Shown here: positions 45,291 through 57,175 of the stretch, piece after piece
Position numbering within the stretch: the stretch's first letter is position 1
Layout of the letters: each line of letters begins with the position of its first letter
DNA from: Metellina segmentata
Lineage: Eukaryota; Arthropoda; Arachnida; Araneae; Tetragnathidae
Direction of reading: 5' to 3'
DNA length: 64,000 bases
Assembly: GCA_947359465.1 (NCBI GenBank)
Contig: OX375872.1
Coordinates: 133,412,011-133,476,010, forward strand
Position numbers and translations under genes: made by a program
Notes under the pieces: generated by a model
What the model was told of the DNA's origin: nothing
Database searches by the model: none
Seen by the model: only the letters and a program-made list of their open reading frames with translations

Positions 45291-45537
45291 ATGAGCAAAT
45301 GAGCTGTGGCGATTTCAATAAAAATTAATTTTTAAATAAATCACATATAGAAAAGAGAAACTGCCAAATATTAGGTGTCCAAAATGTAGATTGTTTTTTA
45401 TTGAATTTTAAAGTTCAAGGTCATACAAATGTAGATTTTTTTTAACATTAATAGTAGCCTGTTTGAGACTATATTTCAATAAGTTATTAAAAAATAAGTT
45501 ATTAAATTAAAAAAATTTATATTGTTACATTCTTTAG

Positions 45538-45825
45538 TGCCGACCAACCGGTCTTGTGGTCAAGGTGTTGGCCTCTGGATCGGAAGGTTCCTGGTTCGAA
45601 TCCGGGTCAGGGCATGGATGTAAATTGTGCTGTCCTTTGTTAGGGACAATGATGGTCCACCCACTGGGTGCCCCTTCACAAGTGACCATCACTTCTGGCC
45701 TTGTATAAGGCTACAATGACTTCGGTCAATTCTGTACTGTATTGTATTTCTGTATTGTATCATGTATTGTATTTGTCTTTGCAATCTGTACCCAGCCTTG
45801 CCATTGGAAATAAAAAAAAAACATT
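45538..45825 (+). repeat. SINE family C: family A head on a different body, A-tail
   Basis: Head GCCGACCAACCGGTCTTGTG ... GGTTCCTGGTTCGAATCC is that of family A, but after GGGCATGGATGTAA the body is different (TGATGGTCCACCCACTGGGT, CATCACTTCTGGCC). It ends with TGTATTGTATT repeats and AATAAAAAAAAAA. Flanks ACATTCTTTAGT and ACATTATTCAGT suggest a 12-bp target duplication with two mismatches. The 68-codon frame is not a gene. Confidence 0.85.
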
Positions 45826-45829
45826 ATTC

Positions 45830-46455
45830 AGTAAAAGGTCTTTTAGGAAATGTCAGAAAATAGTTTTATATCCGACATTGCTCATTCTCAGGGATCAGCG
45901 AAAATAGATATTTTGCCTATTTGATCAAATTACTCTAGTACCTCTAAAAATGTGGAAAGACAGTATAAAAAATTATTCTTGACAGAGTACTTCTGTCTAA
46001 AAGTTTGGTATAATTTAGTGATTGTGTTTCTATTCCTTAGTTAAGAAAAAAATATTGAAAAAGTAAAATAATTGAAAACAGTGATTTTTCCATTTTTTTT
46101 AAATACAAATTTTATCGTGAAGGATAACTCCGAAAACCTCACAAATTTTCAGCATTATGTGTCAATGTGTCAAGATGTATATGACCTGTCATAAAATTTC
46201 CATCATTGTAATTTGTTTATTTTCGTCCCAGGAACATTTTTAACTAAATGGAAATTATCGTTTTATTTTATCGCATGATGAATCAAAAAAGGCGGGAACA
46301 CGACAGTAAGACATCCATTTCACCGTTTGAAAGAGATGCTATTACATTCAAGGGCAGATAACTGAATAAATAAACACTATTAAATTAATTATGGTTATAA
46401 ATGTGCTTGGTTTGCTAAACCAAAAGCTTTCGAACACCGGCGAATGTTCCATGGT
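45830..46455. other. spacer, nothing recognised
   Basis: AT-rich, no ORF or repeat recognised. Confidence 0.5.
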
Positions 46456-46465
46456 AATCCAGAAG

Positions 46466-47480
46466 TAGGGATGCGGCATCGACAGCAAAACATCGATGTT
46501 GATAATTCATCACCAAAACCATCGATGATTTTAAACATCAGTGTATTTAAACTTTTTCTCCATTTCTTAAAACTGGTTTAGCAACCTCAAACATTAATGT
46601 TCGCCGGGGGAGGGAGGAGAGATTTAATTTGTTATTTGCCATGTTTATTAATTAATAGGACTTTTTTTAACTGTCAAAACAAAGTAGAAAAAATTAATAC
46701 AAACAGTTGAGAAATCTTTTATTTTTAAATTGAATAATATAAAATAAAATAATATTTGCAACAATTTGACTTAGGTACTACAAACTACAATTATAATTAG
46801 GTAGGTACATAACAATAATTATTGTTAGTTATTAATAATTATTTGTCAATTATTTGTCCTAAGAGGGGGACACAACAAACGTATTTTTTATTTGCTGTAA
46901 ATAAAAAATATTGGGGTCGATAATTATTATAGGCCCTAATATTTGTTATTTACAGTTTGTAAAAAAAGAAATTTATTAAATTTCTCTACCTTAAGCCGCC
47001 TTTTTTTTCACTAACTATACCACCAGTTACGGAAAAAACTCTTTCTGATGGGATAGAGGTCACTATCACTGACAAATATTTGATTGCACGTTTATTTTTC
47101 TTAATTTTTACTATGGTGCTTTTTTTATTCAAAAATAAAACATCGACAATGTTAAAACATCTGTGTCAAACAAACATCGGCTCCATTAAATCGATGGTTA
47201 ATACAACAATGTTTTTATAAAACATCGATGTCGCATCCCTATTCTTCAGACCCTTCACCCGTTGCCACTTTGGTCTAAAGGTATGTTCAATATACTGATT
47301 ATGAAAATTATGCTACTTGTGGTTATCTTTTTAATTTTTATATTGGTACTTTTTCATTTAAAAATAAAAGTATAACATCGAAAAGTATAACAAACAAATA
47401 TAAACATCGATGTTAAAAAACATCGACTCTAATACATCGATGTTTTTTTACAAAACAGCGACATCCATGTCGTATCCCTA
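46466..47480 (-). mobile_element. hAT-derived element, AACATCGATGTT family, copy 2 (longest)
   Basis: Ends TAGGGATGCGGCATCGACAG and, inverted, TAGGGATACGACATGGATGT. Target duplication TCCAGAAG (46458-46465) / TCCGGAAG (47481-47488), one mismatch. Keeps a stretch of transposase coding sequence on the minus strand, described separately. Confidence 0.9.
46986..47090 (-). pseudogene. hAT transposase C-terminal dimerisation segment
   Basis: About 34 codons ending in TAG read AIKYLSVIVTSIPSERVFSV and then TGGIVSEKKGGLR. The SxPSERxFSxxGxI pattern is the hallmark of the hAT C-terminal dimerisation domain (ZBED/Ac type). Everything upstream is lost. This places the TAGGGATGCGACATCG family in hAT and fixes the orientation of the lost gene (minus). 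Confidence 0.88.
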
Positions 47481-47489
47481 TCCGGAAGT

Positions 47490-48980
47490 CTTCCATCAGT
47501 GACCGCAGCCATTACGGGAACGCGTAACTATCATTGCTACATTCCTATTCCCAAATGTACGTCACAAATTCGTGTTTCATATTTATCACAATCACCAGCA
47601 AAAGAAGTAAAGAATTAAAAAAGAATTTGGCAGCACAAAAAAAAACAAGTTTAATTATGGAATATACAAAATTTAACATGGGAGTTTTATCACATAGTGA
47701 ATTTGAAAAGGTAATTAGTTAAAAGTCATAATATCTATGACACTAAGTTGAAATTTGTAAGTTTGTTTTTACACTGATTTTTACAGCTTTTATAATTCGC
47801 TTTTTAAGTTAAAAATGATTTGATATTTCTTTGTTGATTTAGGGTTTCATTATCTGTATTTTATTTCTCTGTTAAAATTGAAGTTCTCGTAATATACATA
47901 GTCTGGGAAACCATGTTGTGATTTTTATTTTTTTAGTGTCGCTTTAGGACTCAGATTACAATCCCGAATTTTTTGCACAAGTAACAAACATTAAACTGTA
48001 TTCCTGTGAAATGTCGGTTTTATCAGAGCTGATTTCTTATGCCTATTTAAAGTAGAAAATTGTCATTTTGTTATTTTCGTTAGCTATTTTGAAGATGAAA
48101 GAACTAAAATGCGACTTTCAAACTCTATCAGTAATATTACCATACCTAGCACAGTAACTGGCATGAATTGCAACGACGTCTTAAAATTTCTTTAGTCCAT
48201 AGGAATGTTTTTAATTCTGTCAAAAAAGACAATTTTTCATTTTTTGCAATTAAATTTTAGATTAAACATGATGTTTAAAATTGTTGCTGGCACAAATGAA
48301 TAAAAGTAAAATTTGTACAGATTATAAAGATGTAAAACATGTTTGTCTACGTTAAGTAGTTTTTAAGAAACAGAACTTCAAACCTGCAACATTAAGCGAT
48401 CTCACAACTGCTTTTCAAAGTCATAAGTCCCTAAAATGCCTCAAACTCCAATAACATTTAATTTTGAACGTAAATTGTTTGGATAGCATTATCTATGCAT
48501 AAACGAAACCCCTGTACCAAATTTGATGAAAATCCATTACCATAGGGCCACAACTTTTTCTTGATTTTTACTCATTTCACGTAGAATTACCCAACGGTCC
48601 CCTTTCGCGGTCCCCTTTGTGTTGGAATAAAAGACATTTCATTAAGCGGTGGACACTGCAATCCTTTTGATCAGCACTCCAAAAAGCATTTCGCCGTTTT
48701 GTTTCGTCTCTAACCAAATCGATTCCTGAGCGAAAAGCAAGAAGTGGAAGGGGTGAAAGGTTCGCAATGAAAAGACCGCTTCCTTTGTGGGAGAGAAATC
48801 GCAAGCAAGCCGCTGCTTACTACCCGTCCCACTCTTTCAAAAATAATCACTATACGCTTTCTTTGATCTCCGCTCGAATAAAATCAAAGCAGCTCGATGA
48901 GAGAGATAGTTTTTTTCGTTAGATTTTAAACGTTCTCGACTCAATTCACTCCCCATTTTTTGGCTCCACTGCATGTGTAG
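47490..48980. other. spacer, nothing recognised
   Basis: Free of the window's repeats. 48570-48960 is less AT-rich (CGGTCCCCTTTCGCGGTCCC) with a 75-codon minus frame lacking any known motif; possibly single-copy DNA. Confidence 0.35.
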
Positions 48981-48984
48981 TAGC

Positions 48985-49557
48985 TAGGGTTGCGACATCG
49001 ACCGCAAAACATCAATGTTCAAAATTAAAACATCGATGTTGATAATACATCGCCCTAAAAAAACGATGTTTTTCAACATCGATGCTTTTAAACATCAGTG
49101 TATTTAAACTTTTTTCATTCAAAAATAAAACATCGACAGCGTAAAAACATCGAAGCTGTAAAAAAAAATGATGTTAAACAAACATCGGCTCCAATAAATC
49201 GATGGTAAATACAACAATGCTTTTATAAAGCATCGATATTTTGAAAGCATCAACAACGATGTGTCATCCCTACTTTTCACACCCTTCACCCTTGGCCACT
49301 TTGGTCTAAAAGTATGTTCAATTTACTGATTATAAAAATTGTGCTACTTGGTTATTTTTTAAATTTTTACAATGGTACTTTTTTCATTTAAAAATAAAAC
49401 ATCGACAACGTGAAAACATCGACACGTATAAACATCGATGTTAAAAAAACATCGGCTCCAATACATCTATGTTAAATACGTCAGCTCCAAATATATCGGT
49501 GTTTTTTTTATAAAACATCGATATTTTGAAAACATTGACATCGATGTCGCATCCTTA
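48985..49557. mobile_element. hAT-derived element, AACATCGATGTT family, copy 3
   Basis: Ends TAGGGTTGCGACATCGACCG and, inverted, TAAGGATGCGACATCGATGT. Perfect 8-bp target duplication GTAGTAGC at 48977-48984 and 49558-49565. 573 bp, no coding; the same two-cluster layout as copy 1. Confidence 0.93.
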
Positions 49558-49744
49558 GTAGTAGCCCGTCTAATGCGTCCGATTAGAATGGCTGGAATTT
49601 CTTTCGACTCTCACAAATTCTGGAAAGGACAATCCAAAGGTCGTGGTTACAGTAAATAACAGCTGAAGTCTGTTTTGACTGCCTGAAGTGGACATCGGAT
49701 GTTTTCTGTTTGAGCAATTGCTTTGGGATTTTACAAATTCCGCA

Positions 49745-50330
49745 GGTGTTGACGTGTCATCTAACCATGGTTTAAAATTACGTTGTTCTGACATATGATC
49801 CTTCCCTTGAGGGATTGATCACGTACCGTCGTCAATAGCCCGTTGTGTTGCTCCAGTACGACGTTAAATAAAACACCTACCTACCGTAATAAATTCCAAA
49901 AAGGTCAACTGTAAAGGTTATGGTGGCAGAGAAAGACCGTTGAAACTTTGCTTTGTGGCCTTAGGTAGGTAGGTAGTTAGTTAATTACCATCACACTGGA
50001 GAACATGGTGGGCTATTGGTGACGGTCCGGAATCAATCCGGAAAGGAAACAACGCCTGGAAATCTTGAACCACGGTCACATGACGAGTTCAACACTTGAG
50101 CTGGCACACCACTTTCCAACCTCCTATACAACGCCAACATGCCCAGTGGGATAAAACAGATTCTTAATTCCCCGAACGTAGTAATGAGATGTAACCTGAC
50201 GACATATTTAACGTGCACCAGCCCCTTGTATACGATGATCTTTGGCTGGATCCAGTTTTGAACTCGCAACCCTACGGTTGCTAAACCGTTGCTCTTGTTG
50301 CGACTCGGCTACCGCGGCCCTTTGACTGAT
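49745..50330. repeat. SINE 3' part (plus) and SINE family B (minus)
   Basis: 49745-49885 is a plus-strand tail (CATCTAACCATGG to CGACGTTAAATAAAACACC). 49965-50330 is a minus-strand family B copy with the head CGCAACCCTACGGTTGC...GGCTACCGCGGCCC. Confidence 0.7.
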
Positions 50331-50459
50331 TGAAGTTGACACCAGATTATGAAATCAAAGCGTAAGTCCGGTTTACAGTGGAGCGGCGTGTGGCAAAGCT
50401 GACGACAGACGTACTCCGGTTTCTATACATAAAATATATAAAATATGTACTACATACAC

Positions 50460-50760
50460 ATACGTACTTCAGTCAATTTAGTGTCGCTGGACATATGCTG
50501 GAACAACTCGCAGAAGAGTTAACGTGCTCTTCTGCTTCAACAAGAGAATCACGAACCAAGCATGTGCATTTCAGCCAATTTAGAATCACAGGACTGATAT
50601 TGGAACGAACTTCCATTAAAGATATTGTGCTCTTCTCCACCAGGCAAGAGAAAGAAAATCCATACAGGCACACTTCAGCCAATTTTTAGTCGCAGGACTG
50701 ATGTTGGGATCAATTGGCAAAACAGACTTCTAGCTGTTCGCCAACAAGAGGAAACGAACC
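50460..50760. repeat. ~103-bp tandem repeat, three units
   Basis: CTTCAGTCAATTTAGTGTCG near 50467, TTTCAGCCAATTTAGAATC near 50570 and CTTCAGCCAATTTTTAGTCG near 50672, each followed by a GGACTGATGTTGG-like run and a GTGCTCTTCT block. The frames on both strands are repeat-derived. Confidence 0.8.
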
Positions 50761-50769
50761 AGTGGAGCA

Positions 50770-51540
50770 GTTTTTGATATGGCGAGATCCGAAAACCAAG
50801 TCATCCAAGATTATCTTTCGATACGAAGATTATCTTTTTTTTATCTCAATGGGCAAACTGAGCGCCTAGTCTTGAGAAGAAGAACCATGCCTCGTCGAAG
50901 TGTAAATAGTTGTATAGTCCCTACTTAAATGGCATGGAATTGGTACAATCGCGCTCAGTTTTGAGCACTGAGACAAGATATACGTATAATCTTAGAAAGA
51001 GTCGATAGTAAACACGTTTCGAAAACAAAGATTACCAACATTCCTACAAACACTCTTTATCATAATAAAGAAAAACAACATATTGCTACTGAGTCCTATT
51101 GCAACTATGCACGACCTTCTGCTTTGTTTCATTTCAACAGTGCGTAATGCTGTGTGAAATTATTTTTTTTAATCTTCATTGTTTAACTTCAGCGTCTATT
51201 TTTAAACTTTTACAAACTCTTATTCATATTTTATTTGATACTGATATTCGTCAATACTTTCTTAACCTTTAGACTACGGCCGCTACAGTTGTACCTTGAA
51301 CGCGCCAAGAAAGACCTTGGGCTACGGCCAGTACAGCAGTTGTACCTTGAAAGTTATTAGAATCGCGCCAAGAAAGAATTGCTCAAGAATATAATATATT
51401 GGAAGATTAAAAAGATTAGTAATATAAATAGAATAAGCTTGGTTAGAAGGTAATAAAGGATAATTAGTAATATATTACTTTTTTTTCAAACTTCTATTTC
51501 TGCTTTCCTAAAAATACAATTAATACAAATAGAATAAATT
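50770..51540. other. spacer with a short direct repeat
   Basis: Mostly AT-rich. 51275-51370 holds two units of CTACGGCC-GTACAGTTGTACCTTGAA...CGCGCCAAGAAAGA. No gene. Confidence 0.5.
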
Positions 51541-51544
51541 AGGT

Positions 51545-51665
51545 AATATATAAAGGTTGAAAGAATCCCATATGGATTCTTTCAACTTTATATTACTATC
51601 ATTCCAATCTTCTATTTAAGCTTTCCTTGGAATAAAATTCTTTGGAAAGATGTTATCGGTCTTGT
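51545..51665. repeat. Perfect hairpin plus minisatellite fragment
   Basis: GTTGAAAGAATCC (51556-51568), a 5-base centre CATAT, then GGATTCTTTCAAC (51574-51586). Pairing extends outward through TATAAAG / CTTTATA with one bulge. CTTTCCTTGGAATAAAATTC at 51612 belongs to the 37-kb minisatellite family. Confidence 0.8.
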
Positions 51666-51817
51666 AAGAATTTGGAATTATGTAAGAATTGAAATATTCC
51701 ATTGCAAATGTTCGATAAATTATGGGGTTTTTTTTATTCCCGAAAAGGCAAGAATGTTTCGCATAAACAAAAGTGTGTGTAGTGTAAAGGTGCAGTTGAC
51801 GATTCCTCGTGCCTTAA

Positions 51818-52130
51818 CACGTTCGCTGCTGGTCACTTTTTCTCCAGAAGCTGGCTTACTTTTTATAACAAATATGATTTAAAAGTGCGCCAATACGAGA
51901 ATAGATTGGCGTGGTATTGGCGGACCTTTTAGTTATTGTCCCGCCGGAGAAATGGGTTTTTTTTACTAACTAATAAAGGCTATAAATTTGAAACCACACA
52001 TACCTTTACAACTAGCTTCTAACCTTTACTCCACGCCAATACTACGTCAATACCACGCCAACACCAAACATATAATGCCAATTGAAGCGGAGAACGATCA
52101 CGCGCTGCCGCGAGATCAGCACGAACATGT
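51818..52130 (-). mobile_element. piggyBac-family derivative, one end missing
   Basis: TTAA (51814-51817) then CACGTTCGCTGCTGG. ACCTTTACAACTAGCTTCTAACC is the reverse complement of the 43.25-kb element. GGCGTGGTATTGG-type repeats expand the middle. The other TTAA end is absent. Confidence 0.7.
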
Positions 52131-52197
52131 AAGTGATTGAGAAAGTTTCATCACCTGGATCAGTACTTTAGCCAGAACCTCAGAGATTGACTACGGG

Positions 52198-52528
52198 TAA
52201 TGGTAATTTTTAGTTAACGGTCGTACTAGAGCAACACAACGGGCTATTGACGACGGTCCGGAATCAGTCCCTTAAGGGAAAGATCCGAGGACAACACCTC
52301 GTAATTTTGAACCACGGTCAGATGACGAAGCAACACCTGAGCTGGCACCCCACTTTCCAAACTTCCACACCAACCCAACGTGAGGACTTTCGGCCACGAT
52401 AGATTTAAGGTGCACCAGCCGCCTCTACACCATACGCTTACAAACATCCATGCCCGGACCCGGATTCGAACCAGGGACCTTCCGATCCAGAGGCTAACAC
52501 CTTAACCACTATACCGGTCTGTCGGCAT
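52198..52528 (-). repeat. SINE family A, full length with 12-bp target duplication
   Basis: Flanked by ATTGACTACGGG (52186-52197) and ATTGACTATGGG (52529-52540). Head ends CCGGTCTGTCGGC. Confidence 0.9.
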
Positions 52529-52564
52529 ATTGACTATGGGATTACGCATCTACCTGTAAGAAGG

Positions 52565-52920
52565 TAGGTATTTTAATTAACGCACACTGGAGCAACACAA
52601 TGAACTATTGACGACGGTCCGTAATCATTTCCGAAAGAAAAATCCGAGGATAACACCCCGTAACTTTGAACTACAGTTAGAAGTCCTGAGTTGGCACCTT
52701 CCCTCTCTCCAAACTTCCATACCACGCCAACGTGGAAACATTCGAGGCAACGACGGATTTAAAGGGCACCAGCCTCCTTTTTACACGTTTGTACACTGCG
52801 GTTTTTGGTTGAATTTGAACTCGCAACCCTGGGTTTGCTAATCCGATGCACTTTCAGCTACCCGAGCCTTGTCAATAGCTCGTTGTGTTGCTGTAGTACG
52901 ACGTTAATTAAAACTACCTC
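52565..52920. repeat. SINE family B (minus) and a plus SINE tail
   Basis: 52565-52865 minus copy from GGTAGGTATTTTAATTAACG to a diverged family B head; 52868-52920 is a plus tail (CAATAGCTCGTTGTGTTGC). Confidence 0.7.
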
Positions 52921-53218
52921 ACCTCCATCTACCGGAAAGATGGAGAAAGGTCATCGAACTGAATGGCATAGACTATATTGATCAAATGTACGTATTAAAA
53001 TGTAATCAATGATCAAATGTACTATATTGACTAAACGTACTCCACCTCCTCATGGTGCACCCTGGTTACGCTTTTGCGGCTAAGTGATCTACAGCTTCTG
53101 GCTTTCAAAAAAGAACGCAGCGATTACTCAAAGGCAGCGATTACTCAAACTGTTAATTATGAAATCCCTTTTCATAAAGTAAAGACAATCATTAAATAAA
53201 TTTATAAGAAGAACTTGG

Positions 53219-53541
53219 TAATGGTAATGGTAGTTTAAGTTAACGTCGTACTAGAGCAACACAACGGGCTATTGACGACGGTCCGGGATCAGTCCCTTAA
53301 GGGAAAGATCCGAGGACAACAGCTCGTAATTTTGAACCAAGGTCAGATGACGAAGCAACACCTGAGCTGGCACCCCACTCTCCAAACTTCCACGCCAACC
53401 CAACGTGAGGACTTTAGGCCACGACAGATTTAAGGTGCACCAGCCGCCTCTACACCATACGTTTACAAACATCCATGCCCGGGCCCTGATTCGAACCAGG
53501 AACCTTCCGATCTAGAGGCTAACACCTTAACCACTATACCG
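53219..53541 (-). repeat. SINE family A with 13-bp target duplication
   Basis: Flanked by AAGAAGAACTTGG at 53206-53218 and 53542-53554. The head is truncated at CTATACCG, so this copy lacks the first dozen bases of the tRNA part. Confidence 0.92.
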
Positions 53542-54056
53542 AAGAAGAACTTGGAAAAAGAGCTTTCAGAAAATATTTCCCAGAAATTCTGGTGGAAAAA
53601 TATCCTAAATCTTTCTGACTGGCTTAGGATGAAATCCGTGGCAGAATTCCTCCTCGTTACTGGTCACTACTGCCTTGCAAGGCATTTACGTCGCATAGCA
53701 TCCTTGACGATCCACGCTGCCAGCTCTGCAACCTTCAGGAACTCATGGCCTATACCAGGGACGGCGAACCTTTTCAAGCAGTGGGTCAAATTTTGTGCAT
53801 TAATTTTTTAGTATTAGCTCGTGGGTTACTTGGACAAGGGGAAGGAGCATGGCAAGAAACTACTTTTTTTTTTGTCTCAATTTTTTAATCTTTTAAAAAG
53901 TTAACGATTTCTTTTTGTTTTGCAGCTTTTACTTTTGCAAGTGAAGAGCAAAATATCGATATAAAAGGGGAGAATTCATGCCCAGCCCCCCTGCAATGAG
54001 TTTTTAATGAACAACGGAAGAAAAACATATACTATATATGAAATATTATATTTTAA

Positions 54057-55190
54057 TCGCTACTATTATAAAAGGAAGTGTTTGTTTGTTTGTTTCTTGC
54101 CCGCTAAGTCCTGGCGAATCTATGGCACTTACAGTAATGGGATTTGGCACAGAGGTAGTGCAAATTTTTTGCAATTTTAAGGTCGAGGCGAATTTTAAAA
54201 TTTAATCTAGAACATTTTAAAATGAATTTAATAGTTTTTCTTTGCACCATTCTTCATTCTACCGCGGTAATTCCGAGGAATGAAGAAACATCAAAATTTA
54301 GACTTTTCACCCTCACGTGTCACCTTGACGCCAGCCTTTGGAAACATGCAAATTTATTTCATCTCCGTGGAGAAAACACATTCGAATGACCTTCGTTTGT
54401 TTCGAGATTCATTCATTTTGATTTCCTGCGAGAAGGATTTCAGTAAAGCAAAATATTACTAGAGTTATTATTTGCGTTCTTCAGTACTTTTTTCTATCTC
54501 AGCGATCGTTAAACGTAGAATAAAAATTTTAACGGATTTGAAATTTGCGGAAAGTTTTACAACAGATACCTTTGATACAATTTCTAATTCGCATTGATTC
54601 GCACGGTTCTTAAATTATTTTCAAAAGATTCTCTTACCTGTCACACGGGATAGACAATCTATGCTTTATACTTTTTATCCTTTATTGGACACAAACATAT
54701 CATCACAGACAACATCAAAGACAACAACAACAAAAAAACGAATAATTAATCTTAGTTCATGGTTCACAAAAGGAATTCTAGCTAGAGCTTCAAAATCTAT
54801 CACTCGTCAGAGTGCACGCAGCGCCCTCTGGTCAGCATTTCAGTTTCAACAACCTTATTTGTTTGATTGTCTATTAATCTTTTATATTTTCACAAGAGAT
54901 TGTGACGTCACGTGAACTTTCGCTTTCCAAAAATAAACAGATTGCATTTTCTGTCCTTCGCGTTAAAATCAAAACAAAAACAGATTTCATTTTAGCGAAG
55001 GAGAGCAAACAAATAAAAACATTTTGACTGTGATTGTTAAGTTCTTTTTTCGTAAAATCGGAATCGTTAAAGACGGATTTAAAATTTTCAACGGATTTGA
55101 AATCTGCGGAAAATTTTACACCAGATAAAAACCAAACACCACGGGCACGGGCAACGCCGGGCTAGCCACGCAGTTGGTAGTAGATAATAT
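54057..55190 (+). mobile_element. Undetermined interspersed element inside the hAT element
   Basis: Starts near TACTATTATAAAAGGAAGTG with GTTTGTTTGTTTGTTTCTTG and CCGCTAAGTCCTGGCGAATC, and ends near CACGGGCAACGCCGGGCTAG. As I recall them, this pair of ends marks a widespread class of non-autonomous repeats in invertebrates; a Helitron-like origin is possible but unproven. 54280-54915 has short plus frames without known motifs. Confidence 0.35.
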
Positions 55191-55226
55191 AGTTACAGGT
55201 ATATGTATGTACAATAACGTTAATAT

Positions 55227-56110
55227 TTAATGAGAAATCTGTTGTTTTTTGTCAGATAATTTCTGAATATTCAGTTCATATTCAATTTTCATTAGTTTAA
55301 CGCATTTTGCAGTCAATTCATTTCCGAGTTTATTTTTATTGGTAGACTTTACAAAATTCATCGAAGAAAACAAATTTTCACATGAATATGTGGATCCAAA
55401 CAGCGTTAAAAGAGCATTAGCAAGTTTCTTCATTGATACAAAATTATTTGATAAAGAATCCCATACGTTTAATATAATATTAGTGTGTAATCATTCTAAT
55501 TTGCACTAATTTCAGACATTCTCCCTTCTACTTCGGAAATCAAGTTATCAAATTTATCTTTCCTAACTATGCTGCTTTGAAATTCAATTAATTCCATTTC
55601 TAAATCATGGATACAAAGCCATTTAAATTCGTTTAACTCCATTGTTTCGAACTTCGTTTTGTATGGATATAAAATAAAGTGAAATATATTTTCCATACTT
55701 TAAAATTGATTAAATCTCTCCTCGAAGAATTGTTTTATTTACTGCATAGTTATTAAATATTTTCCTATTGCATTTTCTTAAACGTCAAGCAAATTTTCCA
55801 TTGTTCATGTGTTTTGAAAATGTTTTTTGTAATTGACGAAAATATTTCATGATTTTCATTTCCAAATCCGTAGTAAAGATGTCAACTTTCGTCATAAATA
55901 TCCTAATATTCTCAAATATCATTAAAACAATTTGACCATTTCCTTGAAGTTTTTTATTCAGTTCATTAAAATGCTGAGTGATGTCGCATGAAAACATAAA
56001 ATCATTTAACCAATGTATATTTGAAAATTCGTGAAAACTATTGTTTCTTTCATTCAAAAAAAGCGTAATTTCTTCTAAAAATCCCTGAATACTGGCTCTC
56101 CACTTCCTCT
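55227..56110 (-). pseudogene. hAT transposase remnant (GTF2IRD2/ZBED5-like)
   Basis: Minus-strand pieces in order. 55785-56110 has FLEEITLFLNERNN and IHWLNDFMFSCDITQHFNEL then NKKLQGNGQIV, the WLxDLxFLxDITxHLNxLNxxLQG signature of this hAT subgroup. 55496-55696 follows with EWLCIHDLE-like text (FKWLCIHDLEMELIEFQ). 55227-55433 has LLTLFGSTYSCENLFSSMNFVKS, the dimerisation region. Frameshifts separate the pieces and the N-terminal half, including the BED finger, is gone. Closely related in type, though not in sequence detail, to the element at 62.5 kb. Confidence 0.82.
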
Positions 56111-56233
56111 AACAATTGTGTAAATTGTCGTTTATTGTGTTTTTTTATTCCTATAATTCAAGTTACTATCTTTGCGACCTTGAAGAGCGGGACCTCGCTA
56201 GCCTCACCAAACGCGCGTTTTACACGTCTCATG

Positions 56234-56690
56234 TTGTTGTTGTTGTTGTTTCTTATGCCTACACTGGCAGACCAGAGGAGTGCCAGGCCCGTCAAAGACG
56301 GCAAGAGGGGTGCGCCTTCCATGTTATTGAGCCCCATTGGGAGGAAGTCCGACTTAGTTCGACATACATGACACATCCGTTTTACAGGAAGGTCCCTTTC
56401 ATACATCCATTCATTCACTCACACACATATCGTAATTTAGATGCCAATCAGAGGCCGATAACCCCCTGATCAGGTACCCCCAGAGGTATTGATTTGGTAT
56501 GGGAACATGGGGGACTTTGTGACCACGACCTATTTAACGTGCCTCAGTTACCATTAGTGAACACGACGGTCTTTAGCCAGGTCGAAACGCCGATCTCGCA
56601 ATCGTCAGAATTGCAGGCTCCGCCGAGGACAGAACCCACAACCCTTCTCATGCGAGCCCGACGCTCTACTGTCTGAGCTACCGCGGCTCG
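56234..56690 (-). repeat. SINE with (GTT)n tail, 9-bp target duplication
   Basis: CGTCTCATG at 56225-56233 and 56691-56699. Minus-strand head GAGCCGCGGTAGCTCAGACA with a tRNA-like A-box. Plus-orientation left end TTGTTGTTGTTGTT. About 457 bp. The plus and minus frames of 78-117 codons over it are not genes. Confidence 0.88.
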
Positions 56691-56814
56691 CGTCTCATGT
56701 GTGAGGCTTTAATAAATAAGTCTTTATTTTTAGTATTTACCACATCTGTTCATTCTCAAGCGGTATTTTATAAATTGATATGCTCTACTCAATCGGCATT
56801 CATATAAATCTCAA

Positions 56815-57175
56815 GCCGACCAACCGGTATAGTGGTTAAGGTGTTAGCCTCTAGATCGGAAGGTTCCTGGTTCGAATCCGGGTCCGGGCATGGATGTTTG
56901 TAAACGTATGGTGTAGAGGCGGCTGGTGCAGCTTAAATCTGTCGTGGCCGAAAGTCCTCACGTTGGGTTGGCGTGGAAGTTTGGAGAGTGGGGTGCCAGC
57001 TCAGGTGTTGCTTCGTCATCTGACCGTGGTTCAAAATTACGAGGTGTTGTCCTCGGATCTTTCCCTTAAGGGACTGATCCCGGACCGTCGTCAATAGCCC
57101 GTTGTGTTTCTGCTGTGTTCTGTTCTGTTTCTCCTAGTACGACGTTAACTAAAAATTACCAAAATTACGAGTTAC
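56815..57175 (+). repeat. SINE family A, full length with 14-bp target duplication
   Basis: CATATAAATCTCAA at 56801-56814 and 57176-57189. Starts GCCGACCAACCGGTATAGTG. A ~24-base insertion with TGTTCTGTTCTG-type sequence (57107-57133) expands the otherwise constant GTTGTGTTGCTCTAGTACG block. Confidence 0.93.

Noticed and set aside
56116..56469. 117-codon plus frame
   Set aside because: Lies across the end of the hAT remnant and a (GTT)n-tailed SINE with its own target duplication.
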